Assembly (NCBI GenBank): GCA_010909725.1
Contig: JAACMV010000023.1
Coordinates: 1 to 64,000 of the forward strand
Reading direction: 5' to 3'
Source of the DNA: Picochlorum sp. 'celeri'
Lineage: Eukaryota; Chlorophyta; Trebouxiophyceae
Length of the DNA stretch: 64,000 bases
Shown here: one piece after another, positions 1-10,751 of the stretch
Numbering within the stretch: position 1 is the first letter of the stretch
How the letters are laid out: every line of letters begins with the position of its first letter
Program-made: the position numbers and the translations under genes
The notes under the pieces: generated by a model
The model's input: only the letters and a program-made list of their open reading frames with translations
The model's database searches: none
Told to the model about the DNA's origin: nothing

Positions 1-277
1 TTACCCTATACCCCCTGTCGTTCTCCGGTGGGCCAAGGGTAATGAGGGTAAATAACAACATATTCACCCCCAGTCCACTGCCGCTATGCCCATTCCAAAA
101 TTAAATATTCAAAACAAAAATAATAAACTACCCAAAAATATGAAAACATCACAAAAAGACAAAATAAATCCAAAAAAAACAACCCACAACAAGACCAAAA
201 TACCCTAACCAAAAAACACACGCCAACCAAAAAACACGCCAAAATAACAAAAAAATAGCTCAGAATACCCTTTATAT

Positions 278-1000
278 ATGATAATGATAATAAGAACATG
301 CACAACAACAATCCACACCACCAATAATAACACGACACGACAAGAAGAACGACCTGGAGATAGTAGGAGAGACTCACAGACAACATCTCATATCTCAGAG
401 ATAGAGAACGGTACAACGATAGGAAGAAGAAGGCAAGTGTATGAAAAGAATAAAAATAAAGAAAAGACATCATCATGAAACAAGAACAAGAATGAAATGA
501 AAAAACAAATCGTCGTCTTCACAACAACAATACTGCACAACAAGCTGCTCCACCAGACCTGAGCAACGGCGACAGCAAGACCAGAGAGAGAGCAGTTTCA
601 GTGTTCTAGTACTACTACGTCTACACAGTATGTTCCCAATAGTAGTAATAGTAGGAGTATAATTACGAGATATCGTTAAAGAAAAAAAAGGGGGGAACAC
701 TCGTGTGTGTGGTGTCATAGATAAGAAAGACTGCTGTTTTTATAGCTCCTCTCCAGCCCTGGCTGCTGTGTGTGCGTCCTCATCCAGGCTTCCTCGCATC
801 AGAAGAGGTCTTTGATGGGAAGGATCTGCTGGGAACAAGGTAAGAAGAATACCAATAAAAATAAGAAGAAGAAACACCCATCAGTAAAAAAAAAACTCCC
901 ACACCCAGTGCAAAACATACAGTGGTCTGCTGCCACATGTCTGGAAGAAGAGGGAGCATCTCGGAACAAGAAGAATAGCGATCTTCCCATCACCACCACT
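278..1000. repeat. Diverged long direct repeat, copy 1
   Basis: A low-complexity A-rich stretch (CAACAACAA, AATAATAA, GAAGAA runs) followed by a more complex tail. Blocks in the same order recur at about 1390-1990: a CATGCACAA stretch, then CCTGGAGAT, then GACTCACAGACAA, then AAAAGACAT, then a tail with GCTGTGTGTG and CCAGGCTT. No reading frame here resembles a protein; the open frames are biased Ser/Cys/Leu or Asn/Lys/Thr translations of simple sequence. The first 277 bases are A-rich and hold nothing I can support. Confidence 0.6.
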
Positions 1001-1389
1001 TGACTTGACTGGCCACCACGAAAAAAATACCAACCAAACCAATCAAAAGGGCGTTGTATAAAAAAACAGCAACGCTATTTACAACAACAAGAACAAGAGC
1101 AACCACACACGACAGAAAATTGCACGCACAAATATGCACTGACCAACGAGAGTTGGGCCACGTCACATGCAAGAACACATTCCTCATCAATAATGCCACA
1201 ACCAACGATCTCTCGACACATTTTAAAAAATAACACTATACTACCCAAAGCGTTGCACACCACGTGAAACGACTCGGACACCACACACGACAAGCTCTAC
1301 TACTGTTACTGCTACTGCTGCTGCTACAACACGAGAAAACAGAACAACAAAGCAAAGCAATCAAAAGAAGATAATATCTCATACCAGTT

Positions 1390-1985
1390 ACAGCTAGTTA
1401 GAGAAATAGTAATAATGATACTAACATGCACAATAATCGATATGAGCAAGCAGCCAATAATAACAGGACAAAACACAAATACACACACACAAGCAGAAGA
1501 TAAGAACCTGGAGATCGACTCACAGACAAGATATGAGGTAGAGAGAGGTACAATAAGAAGTATATGAAAAGACATGAGACATGAAAAAGAATGAAAAAGA
1601 TCGTCTCCTTTACAACAACAATAACAACAAGAAGCAAGCTGTGGCACGCACTACTTGTCACAGTAACGTTGCACCAATGCTGGAGCAACTAGCATCTCAG
1701 TATCATCAGTATGCATGGCACATTGTCCTACTTAGACTTCACGTGTTGCAATGAGCATAGTAGGATAGTAATATCGCTTCTTTGGGGAAGATCTCGTCGT
1801 GTTTTAAAGACTGCTCCACAGCTCTCCCCTCTTTTCCTCCTGGCTTTGCTGTGTGCCTCCACACCCAGGCTTTTTTCCCTATCAAACTAGGTCTTGGAAG
1901 AAGGGGTGAGCGATGAATAAGATAACATCACGATGATATCTTCGGTCAGACTCCCCTTGTGATGGGAGATGAAAAAAGCACGCTG
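1390..1985. repeat. Diverged long direct repeat, copy 2
   Basis: Second copy of the block described at 278-1000, offset by about 1.1 kb, with many substitutions and indels. Its right end (CTTCGGTCAGA, TGTGATGGGAGATGAAAAAA) resembles 3355-3390 (CCTCGGTCAAACATT, TGTGGTGATGGGAAGAAG). So the tail is present at least three times in the first 3.5 kb. Between the copies (1001-1389) there is only more simple sequence. Confidence 0.55.
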
Positions 1986-2214
1986 AGTGTGGCCGAGCGG
2001 TTAAGACGTGTGGGCTCTCTGGCCCATGGTCGTCCTTTTTTATTGTCTTCATTTACGGATGCACACGCCTGAAAAAGAAAAAAGCCCGACTTGATCCACT
2101 GTCCCTGCTGTATAAATGGACCTATCTGGCACCTTCCATAGTTTCCTTGGATACATTCAACACTTGGTAGTAGTAGCACCGCAGATGTGACCCTAAACAG
2201 AAAACGCACTCAGC
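1982..2214 (+). repeat. tRNA-derived (SINE-like) repeat copy 1
   Basis: Begins GCTGAGTGTGGCCGAGCGGT, which looks like the 5' part of a class II tRNA (Ser/Leu type) with a box A-like TGGCCGAGCGG at 1990-2000. The anticodon arm does not fold as a proper tRNA. The block ends with CGCACTCAGC (2205-2214), which can pair with the first bases. A following module, TTTTTTATTGTCTTCATTTACGGA (in two runs, 2036-2061), recurs at 3475-3498. I read this as a tRNA-derived dispersed repeat or tRNA pseudogene, not a working tRNA. Confidence 0.45.
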
Positions 2215-3239
2215 CACCTTTTTGCACACAAGGCGTCATGTGGCCTCGGCGGTCCCACACCCTTGCCACTCACCGGCAGTGCATAGCAGTATTGGTTGGT
2301 GTTGGTTAATTGGACAAATATAACAATATTAAGGGCCATTTCAGTCGGTGCCGAGTCGAATGGATCTCACGAACCGACGTTGGTCTATTCCGATCGCGTC
2401 GCGACGGTTGGGACGAACACGCCCAGAATCGTCCTTCATGGGCATAGAGGAGCATCATTCTTGCTTTAAAAATATATATGAGTCAAAAGAGCGAATGGCC
2501 GACCACCACGGAGCACAACAGGGTTCCAACAATAACCACCCCACGGGAATGTCAACAACAAGTACAACGGTGCCAACAGGCCACGACCTCCTTCTCCCAG
2601 GTTTTCCACCCTCTATCTTATGTATGTATATATATCTTTCAAGAAAATCCTGCGCTCCCTCCAATCAAACTCACACGGGTTGCTTTGCCCAGAGCTTGTT
2701 GCGAATTCTGTTGTGAACATTGGTGGTGAATGCGACGCGAACTCGCCTACTGCTGCTGGCAAGGGATAATGGGAAAGCTCTTTACACGGCTATTTCTTCT
2801 CATGAAGTCCATATGAGATGCCTAAAGTCGGCAAACCACGGGTAAAAGCTCTCAACCTTCGAGTCTGAGGCAACTGCTTGTGCTTTGATTCCTGGCCCAT
2901 TGCAAAAACCTGCGGTGGCCAAGGTGGGTCCTCGCCATGTACATGCGCCATCTGGCTCCTTGCATATGTTTTTCGGATACATGTAAGGCGTAGTAGCACC
3001 ACAGACGCGACGATATAGTGCTCACGTGCCCAAACTCGTATCCCAAGCGTTGGGAAGTGACTCCCAGACACACCCCTCGCTATCTGGTCGGTCGTCGCGA
3101 GTATGGCAAATCCGGGAGAGGGCATTTGAGATATTAGATATACAAGCCTGCTGAATGCGACAGACCCAGAGGAAGATGTCTCATGCGGCCAGAAAAGTGA
3201 CCCCATGCCAAAAGTTTGAGGTTCTGAACACCCCTTTAC
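2215..3239. other. Gene-free stretch, no supported feature
   Basis: About 1 kb of unique-looking sequence of mixed composition. The reverse strand at 2790-3491 has a long open frame, but its protein has no recognisable domain, shows biased composition (poly-Phe from a T tract) and runs into the repeat. I do not call a gene here. Confidence 0.4.
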
Positions 3240-3420
3240 ATCGCCGCTCATCCTGAACAGCTGGCTCTGTGTGTGTGTATGTGCTCCACATCCACTCCCA
3301 TCAAAAGATGTCTTCGATGGAGAGAGCCGTGAAGAACAAGAAAAATCCACGACATCCTCGGTCAAACATTTTGTGGTGATGGGAAGAAGAACGAAAACAT
3401 GCCACAAAAAAAAAAAAAAA
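3240..3420. repeat. Partial third copy of the long-repeat tail
   Basis: Shares an ordered series of short blocks with 730-850 and 1835-1990: CTGTGTGTG, a CATCCA/CCAGG block, AAGATGTCTTCGATGG and CCTCGGTCA. It precedes the second tRNA-derived copy exactly as copy 2 precedes the first, so tail plus tRNA-like element form a composite repeat unit. Confidence 0.5.
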
Positions 3421-3439
3421 AAATAAAAAAAATTGCAGC

Positions 3440-3580
3440 ATGAGTGTGTGGCCGAGCGGTGTCCAAGGTCATCCTTTTTTATTGTCCTCATTTACGGACG
3501 AACACCACGTCCGAGAAGACCGGGGTTCAACTTGGTCCTACTTTTTTTATTGTGTTTGTTTACGGAGAGTTCTCCGTACG
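3440..3580 (+). repeat. tRNA-derived (SINE-like) repeat copy 2
   Basis: GAGTGTGTGGCCGAGCGG at 3442-3459 repeats the box A-like head of copy 1. A box B-like GGTTCAACTTG lies at 3524-3534, so this copy keeps both parts of a Pol III internal promoter in weakened form. The module TTTTTTATTGTCCTCATTTACGG (3475-3497) is repeated in altered form at 3542-3567 (TTTTTTTATTGTG, TTTACGGAG). Confidence 0.5.
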
Positions 3581-3599
3581 ACACGAGCTGCTGTACGAG

Positions 3600-4330
3600 A
3601 CCGTTGGGGGTGCACCCCAACCACCTCCTCCTGGTTGACTAGTCACCACAGCATGGCAGCCAAACAGCACACTACCACCAAGAAAAATTTTGGGCCCGTT
3701 TTTTTTTTCGAACGGAAAGCGCCTAATTTTTCAAGTCAATCAAGAGGGCTCTCCTATTTTTTTGGGGGGGGGGGGGGACCACATCAATATCGGGTCCGCC
3801 GCCATTGGCGGATTTTTTTTTTTTTTCGGGTAGGGTACAACAAAGAGCCCCTAATTTTTTCAAGTCAATCAAGGGGGCTCTCCTATTTTTTTTTTGGGGG
3901 GTGCACCCCAACCACCACTGGGTGAGTTTTTTGGGGGGCCACAGCATGGCATGGCATGCTGCGCAGCCAAACAGCACACGACCACCAAGAAAAATTTTGG
4001 GCCAGCCATTGGCGGCGTTGTTTTTTCGTAACAGAGAGCCACTATTTTTTTCAAGCCGATCAGGGGGGGCTCTCCCTATTTTTATTTTTTATTTTTTGTG
4101 GGGGGAACCACCACTGGGTGATTGGTGCACCCACGTGGGTGCACAGCGTGGCAGCACCCCACAGCACACGACCACAAAACAAAACATTTCGGGCCCGCCG
4201 CCATGGGCGTTTTTTTTTTTTCGTAACAGAGAGCCACTATTTTTTCAAGCCGATCAGGGGGGGCTCCCCTATTTTTTTTATTTCCTCCGCCCCCCCAACG
4301 GCGTGGCTCACCACGGATACGTAGCATAGT
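3600..4330. repeat. Imperfect T/G-rich tandem repeat array
   Basis: Four degenerate units of roughly 130-200 bp. Shared landmarks in order are: CAGCACAC(T/G)ACCAC, AAAAATTTTGGGCC (or ACATTTCGGGCC), a CCATTGGCG-like block, a run of T followed by CG, AGAGAGCCACTA-like or AGCCCCTAA-like sequence, TTTTTCAAG(T/C)C(A/G)AT, GGGGGCTCTCCTATTTTT, then a G run. Unit joins fall near 3770, 3900 and 4100. The G14 run at 3764-3777 is the longest homopolymer of G in the window. No coding potential beyond composition-driven open frames. Confidence 0.75.
4125..4144. promoter_or_regulatory. 20-bp perfect palindrome with central CACGTG
   Basis: GTGCACCCACGTGGGTGCAC reads the same on both strands; the centre CACGTG is the G-box/E-box core bound by bHLH and bZIP factors in plants. 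It lies inside the last unit of the tandem array and is absent from the other units. No gene nearby is clearly driven from it, so a regulatory role is only a possibility. Confidence 0.35.
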
Positions 4331-5245
4331 ATACTACTACAGTGGGAGGTCTCCCTTCCTCAACCATTGGTTTTATTTTTTTAATTACGAAAGTTTTTGG
4401 CTTTTTCTCCTTGTGTGTTGCATCATTTTTTGTGCAACGCATATATTATTAAACTGTATGTAATTGCGCATCTTTTGATATTAGTTTCACGCTCAATGAT
4501 GCGGTATCCGCGACAAACGGGGCGAATGTTAGTTGGGCCGTGACACATCCTCGGTCGAATGATCATGTGGATGGGCCGACACGAAATTCGGGTACATGCG
4601 TGGGCTCGTCGCCTCATCCGGTGGGGCATTAGTACCGGTATTGTTTGTTTCCTTTCACCCTTGCCATCATCACGTATAATTTATCACGAATTACTAGTAC
4701 TTCCTCGTGGATGTCGTGTTGGTAGGGCGGGAGTGTGGGCGTACACAGCGTCTGGCCAGGGACATCGCAGTGTCCCACGACATGCGACACCGTTGGGGTC
4801 CCTACATATACTGTATACTGGGAGGAAAAAAAAAAAAAAGGCCTTAAACGGTTGTGTGCGTCTGTACATACACGAGTTGGCGCAATGCTTTTGAGAAGAG
4901 TTTGGTAGACTCGTGGGTCTCGTCTTGCCAGATGGCAGGCACGTTTCTTTTCTGATAAAGAAACGAATCAGAAAATTCGTGCCAAAGCTAGATAGTCGTT
5001 CAACCACAAGGACAACTACCACTGACAGTATAATGGAATGTTCATATCAATTCATCCCACAACCAGTGGGAGGTGTCGAATCTGGTGGAGGTTTGTTTGG
5101 AGGAATTTTTTTTTTTTTTTATCATTCACAGGTTCTTGCAGAAAGGAGAAGATGTTCCAGAACGGTAGGAGACAGAAGGCTGTTGCAAGCCATGCAAACA
5201 TTCTTTTACTGATGAACAAATATGAGACAGGACGTGGTAGGATAC
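4331..5245. other. Gene-free stretch between tandem array and integrase remains
   Basis: No frame resembles a known protein. It contains A/T homopolymer runs (about 4830-4840 and 5107-5120) and may include further decayed upstream parts of the retroelement at 5.25-5.83 kb, but I could not recognise reverse transcriptase or RNase H motifs. Confidence 0.4.
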
Positions 5246-5825
5246 CGTGAAGTACTCCCTGTAAATCGAAGATTATTAATCAGAAGCCTTATGGCAAGGC
5301 TCAACCATGACCCACACCAAAGTACAGATTGAGAAGAAATTACTATGGATTTGGTTTCAGGGTTTACTGGTGTTTTTTTTTGTTGTTGTTGTTGTTGTTG
5401 ACAAAAAATCAAAGATGGTCAGACCAGTACCTATACAGAAAATGGAGTTATGCTACTACCAAATAAAAGAATAGCGAAAGCATCTATCGATACGATATTC
5501 AAGTTGCATGGAATGCAGAAAAGGATCATACCTGATCGAGCATCCACATGTTCTCTGCTGGAGAGTTCTATCATGCAATAGCCCATTTGGAAGAAGCTCA
5601 GTGAAAACAACAAAAAAAAAAAAGGAGTCATTGGATCTCGAAGAAGAGAACATGATATTCGAGTCGGAGGTAAAGTTTATGTGGGTACAAAAAAAAAACA
5701 AAAAACTTTAGACAACAATCTTGGGACCAGGGCAGGCAAAGCTGGTTTTTCCAGATACATTGGCCCTGTGGTTGTCACAGAATTGATTGGCCCTAACGCA
5801 GCAAGAATGAATATATATACGTGAT
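5245..5825 (+). pseudogene. Ty3/gypsy-type integrase remnant (decayed)
   Basis: Read across frames, the + strand shows integrase landmarks in family order: TMDLVSGF near 5343-5366 (start of the catalytic core with its first Asp), a VDKKSKMV stretch near 5398-5421 (family: VDRLSKM), then FKLHGMQKRIIPDRA near 5490-5545 (family: HGLPKxIxSDR), and a GKVYV ... SRYIGPVVVTELIGPNAARMN tail near 5670-5815 (integrase C-terminal GPY-like domain). Frameshifts and stops separate the pieces, and a TTG microsatellite (5381-5400) has expanded inside the core as Val codons. Reverse transcriptase and LTRs were not found. Clearly non-functional. Confidence 0.75.
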
Positions 5826-5919
5826 TACGAAGAATTGCATATGGGTCTGGATGGAAAAGTGTTACTGTAAAAAAATCAAAAAAACAACAAGAAAACAACA
5901 ACAGGAAGAAACAAAGAAT

Positions 5920-8900
5920 TCATTGTTTCTGAATGGCCACGAGGAGAAATATCTGCTTCCTGTCCGTCATCCACCGGTACACGAATGGTATTTCCTCGCT
6001 ATCGCGCTCGACATCGTAGTACACCCTGTTCTTCATGACTGGTCGAGAATGGAAGCCATTTTTTCGGGAGGCCCTGGAGAACGGCTCCAGACCCATCTCC
6101 GACATCATGTGCCTGATCATCAGATTGCGAGGCCGGCCTTCGATGTCGCGGGTTCTGGCCGGGGGGTAGGCAAGATCCACCCAGCCGTCGCTCCCTGGTG
6201 CCCTGTTGACGTTCTCACGCACCAGCCGCAGGCCTTGACCTCCTCCTTGCGGCGCGGTGGACGCCTCGCCCCGCAGCGAGTGCAGGAGGAATTGGTTCAG
6301 GTCGTGCACCACGCCTTTCTCTCCGTACTCGTCGGAATAGCCGAGCAGGTAGGCCCGAGCCTTGAAGACGACATTGACGCGTGGGCGGGGGCGCCGCTCC
6401 ACGCCGGCTGCCTTCATGGCGCTGTCCAACAGGGCCTTGGTGAACACGTGCACGCACCACGGGGCCCCCCTCAACGGGTAGCGGTGGTACGTGACATTCG
6501 CGTGCATGCCAACAATGTTCTTCTCGGCATCGGCAACTCCACAAGCGCGTAGGTAGGCAGCGAGAGATTTTTGGGGCGCGCCAGAAAAGCCGACGAATTC
6601 CAGGCAGGCGTACTCCCTCTTGTCCAGCAGGCCCTGGATCTGGCTGACGGTGGTGGCGACGGCGGCGGCGGGGCGGCCAGCCCTCCCTTTGAACAGGTAC
6701 TCGTCGAAAAAGTCCGCATTGCTCGACACGAACTCTGGCAAGGTGAACGAGACGGACTGGGCCAGTCCCTCCGCCTCTGCCAGGCCACCACCACCGTCCG
6801 GCGGGGGAGCCACCCTCGCAATGACATACACGGGACGAAAAGCTCCCTTCCTCGTGGCCTTTTCGTATTCCAGAGACACCCCCCTGTACGACTCATTTTC
6901 CAGCACCGCGGCGTTGTCTACCAGCTGCTTTCGGAGGGACGCCGCCTTCGGGTGGTCCCGCTGGAACCCCAGGTCGCCGAAGGCGAAATGAACGGCAGCC
7001 ATGATGCTGTCGAACGACGCAGCGGACGACGCCCCACTGGCCTTTGGCGTGTACCTGAGCATTGCTCGGGGTTTGCCGCCGCCCGCACCTCCCTCCTCCG
7101 CTCGTCCCTTCTCTCTTCTGGAAGGCTGCTGGATGTCACACATTCCGAGACGCCACAGGTTGTAGTGGATTCCGGTCGACCCGACGGCCAGCGAGAGCCA
7201 CGAGCGGACGGTGCCGATGTGAACGTGGCCCACGCCGTGGTCGACGAGCATGGCCTGGACCTCGGTGGGGCTCAGGTGCAGACGCCCCTGGAGGGTGGGG
7301 GTGTCGAACAAGATACCATACTTCCCACTCGGCACAACCACCTCCCGCTTCCGAGCTCTCCTCGTGATGGACACGCCCTCCTCGTGCAACAGACTCTTCC
7401 CGTTCCGGTTGAGGAAATAGGCACGAACGAGCCCGTAGATCCATGCCCTCGTGGGAGTCGTCCCGCGCGGGAGGTATTTTTTCAACCGTGCCACGAGGCC
7501 CTCGGTGCGCTCCATCCACGCCACCACCTGCCACAACCCTTGGCACGCGCCGCTGGCGTGCTCTCCGAAGGTCGCCTCGAACAGGTTGGTGCTCGAGACG
7601 GACCCGAAGAGGCGGTAGACGTCGAGGAGCTGGTGCCGATGCGCGGCTGGCTGCCTGCTCCCGAACGCCTCGGCGACGCAGCGCCGCCTCCTTTCCTCCG
7701 CCTCGTGGGGATTCAACACGGAGTCGTTGAGGCTGCCATATATCCGTGAGGCCTCCATCTGGACCCCAAAAAACGACCCCAGCATCGTTGTCAGTGCTTT
7801 CCTCCCGATCACCACACCCTCGCCACACGCCCCGCTGTGGCGGTCCCTGAATGTGTACCCGTACAGCCCCTTCAAGCGGTCCACGTCATCGTCGTCGACA
7901 TCATCATCGTCGTCGACATCATCATCGTCGTGTTCCTCTTCTGGGCGTTCCGGGAGGCGGACGACCTGGATGCATGGCCTGAGCGCCTGCGGGAGGCCGC
8001 CGCTCCCGAACCACCCCAGGACAGTCGAGTCGGCATACTCCTGAAACTCCTTCGGGTACCCCCTCGCCCTCATGGCGGCCTTGATTGGCGCGACCGCCTC
8101 CACCAGGCAGTCCGCCCGAACCGAAATAGCTGGCAGGTCCGTCTTGCGTTCGTACGGATGCACCAGCACCTCGATTCGAACACCACACGCAGCAGCCGTG
8201 TTTCCCCGGTCGCACAGCAACCGAAGATTCTCGGGGTCGTTGTTCCCCTTGTTCTGATCAATGTGATCGGTCGTCAGACGCCGCACGCGCCCACCGGCGT
8301 CCCAGAGCATCTTGACTTGCACCCCTCTGCCGTCGGCCGTCGGCCGGGCCACCTCCCCCAAGCCAGCGCCTCCTCCTCCCTCCACCGCGACTGCCGATCC
8401 CGTCCTCACCACCTGATGATACAACCTCGTGAAGGAAATTGCCGTATGAATGTAGCAGCTCGTTCCAGCCACAGTCAGTGTGCGATAGTGCTGCTGTGGT
8501 GTGGTTTTGAGAGGCCGATCCAAAAAGAGCCACGAATCGTCTCTTGGTCTCCAGATGCACTTTTTCTCTGCGTATAGGAAAATCGTGGGGTCAACTTCGA
8601 GATCCACCCACAAAGGCCCGTCCCTTGACCCCTGTTTGAATTGACGGTACACCTCGCGGGACACCCCGCCCTCCTCCAGCCTGGCCATGGCAAGCCCCTC
8701 GTCTTCCATGCACGCCGACGCCACCTCCTGCCGAACCGTGTCCAGGTCATCGAACGGGATAAACAGGGGGTCGTCCACCACGCTCTCGGACAAGAACGTC
8801 TCCCTATTGCGAGGGCGCGTGTTGACTGCCTGCTGGGCCCCGGTGGCCAGTTGCACCAATGCAGGCTGATTATAGGCGTGGTTCCTGGTCAGGTGGTCCA

Positions 8901-10378
8901 CACTCAGACCCTCCTCCCACAACAGCCATTCGAACTCTTCCATGGGCAGGTCGTACTTGGCCATGGCCGTCACATGCCACAACGAGTAACAGCGCGTCTC
9001 GGAACCATTCGCGAATCGGACGCCCAAGAAGCCATTAGAATTCACCGGGTGCCGAAAGGCTGCCGTGTCGGTGTTGGTGATGCAGCGACCTTCCGCCGTG
9101 ACGTACAGCATCCTGGTATCGTTGTATCCCAAAGACACCCTATTGAAGAAGAAATCCTCGGCCAAGACGTGGCGCGTGGCCCCGTGGTTCTCTTTGTCGG
9201 CACCCGGCAGCAACACATGGGAGCAAACCATTGCCCCCCAGCCCCGAGCATCCACCGAATACGTGAGCGCACCAAAATGCAGCAACGCACACACCACTTT
9301 CTCGACGCTCATGCTGAGCCCTTCGGGGGTGTATTCCAGCATGTCGACGCCGTGCCGCGGAAAGACGGTACCAGCATCGCTGTCCGGAATCGGGTCACAC
9401 ATGTCCTCGGCCCGGGTCACACACGTCCACGCGTGGCGCGCACCCTCTGGAATCAGGGCGAGCACGCAATCGGTCAGTGTCGACCGGGCGTGGCTGCCGG
9501 CATTGCTCCCCGTCGAGCAGTAGATGCGCAAAAACGTCTCGTGCATCTCTTCCAGACCGCCAGCAAACAAGCAGGACAGCAGCGCCAGAAGGGCCACTTC
9601 GATGGGCAAACACCTACACAAATCCTCGTCGGACAGCACAACCTCGCCGAGCTTGGCACGACGCCTGGTATACGTAGCGTCCGTTGCAGGCACCCGACGG
9701 CCGCAGTAGTCCCACACCATGCACAGCTTGCGCACGTCTTCCAGCGCTGCCGACAGCTGGTCGCCGTCATCACGATAAAAGTACTTTGCAGAGGCCTCTT
9801 GCGAGGACAGCACGTCGACGACCGGCACGCGTCGTGCCCCAACACCGCCGGCGTCGGCGTCGGTGGTGAGACCTCTCAAGGTCCCGAGAAAGCCTGCAAG
9901 GCCACCAGCGCGTCCCGACGCTCTCAACCGACCATCGACGAAAGGGCCCAGACTGCCAAACACGTCCGGCGCCTTCTGGCCTTCCTCCCGTTCCCCGCCA
10001 CCTGCAACACACCACCATAATAACTGATATTAGTATCGGTACGAGCGGTACCATCCATCAATCAGTCAACCAACAAGCCAATCGAACGCACCCGGTCCAT
10101 GCAGGTCGGTTGCCCCAGGTGGTGCCAGAGGGACGGGTGCCACGGTCCCCAGAAGAAGAGACCGTTGACCATCTGCCACGCTGGGTCCCCCCTCCCCCGT
10201 GGTCGCCCGAGCCCGTTTCTGCAACAGCAACCATGATGATCGTCATTGCAACTATACATAGTACGAGGAATGAAACGCAAGGCCGACGGCGGTGACGACG
10301 GCCGGGACGCACCTCGACCCCCTGAACTGTCCCAGTTCGCCTCTTTTTTGAATTCGACAGCAGCATCTCAGCCCTCAT
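5920..10378 (-). CDS. Large uncharacterised protein with two HNH-like modules
   Basis: Three exons rebuilt on phase: 10378-10313, 10218-10092 and 10001-5920, introns of 94 and 90 bp with GTGCGT donors, TTGCAG acceptors and a TACTAAT-like branch site in the second. The product is about 1424 aa. Residues 1-70 are basic and low complexity (SKKRR, KRAR; possible nuclear signal). Module 1 (about 370-465) has H407 and VDH at 432-434 with following Asn, but the usual NxxNL is altered. Module 2 (about 570-670) has H583, then TTDHIDQNKGNNDPENLRLL with D643-H644 and Asn651/652/656, a good match to the HNH_3 pattern. An Asp-rich tract follows (about 755-772). The C-terminal 650 residues match nothing I know. 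A nuclease or DNA-binding role is inference. The start could also be the ATG at 10396. The coding sequence is GC-rich, unlike the A/T-rich repeats around it. Confidence 0.7.
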
Positions 10379-10413
10379 GATGACCCCTGAATGCATGTAT
10401 GGTATACTTGTAA

Positions 10414-10421
10414 TATATATA
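10414..10421 (-). promoter_or_regulatory. TATA-like element upstream of the HNH-like gene
   Basis: TATATATA lies 35 bp before the ATG at 10378 on the reverse strand, in an otherwise mixed sequence. This is a plausible TATA box; if used, transcription would begin near 10385-10390, which favours 10378 over the upstream ATG at 10396. Confidence 0.35.
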
Positions 10422-10722
10422 CGCGTACAGACAGACGAACCCTCGTCGGATGGGGCGACGAACAGTCGCACTGAAAGAAAGTTTCGCGCGACGCACACAC
10501 ACACCTGTTCCGTATGATATGATACGCACCGATACCACTCTGCAGAGCTATGACTCTAGTGGTATGTATAATAATAATAAACTCTTGATAACTGCCGCTG
10601 ACAGCATAGAGGCGCCCAAGAAAACAGAGCCACGGAGGTCTGGTTACCGGTTGTTAGTTCATCAGGGCCCATGGCCGAGGCCTCCTCCCAGGAGGTGTCC
10701 ACTCAATACTACAATGCTCACA

Positions 10723-10751
10723 GCCCTCATGGCATGAGCAGCCATGAGGGC
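10723..10751. repeat. Inverted repeat, 11-bp stem and 7-nt loop
   Basis: GCCCTCATGGC at 10723-10733 is the exact reverse complement of GCCATGAGGGC at 10741-10751. It lies in a gene-free stretch (about 10.4-11.37 kb) between the HNH-like gene and tRNA-Asp. Too short for a transposon terminus by itself; could fold in RNA from either strand. Confidence 0.6.

Noticed and set aside
1..100. Possible telomere at the left edge
   Set aside because: Short CCCT-containing text (TTACCCTATACCCCC) but no tandem TTTAGGG/CCCTAAA repeats.
1982..2214. Functional intron-containing tRNA-Ser or tRNA-Leu
   Set aside because: Ends can pair, but there is no proper T arm and the anticodon stem does not fold.
2790..3491. 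233-aa reverse-strand frame
   Set aside because: Runs through repeat sequence, contains a poly-Phe stretch from a T tract and no recognisable domain.
3600..4330. CRISPR-like array
   Set aside because: Units are degenerate, long and not separated by unique spacers; eukaryotic context.
6571..7749. 392-aa open frame on the + strand
   Set aside because: Antisense shadow of the same gene, no domain.
8641..10020. 459-aa open frame on the + strand
   Set aside because: Lies entirely antisense to the HNH-like coding exon; GC-rich codon bias on the other strand opens this frame. Composition (His/Gln/Arg-rich) and lack of any motif fit a shadow.
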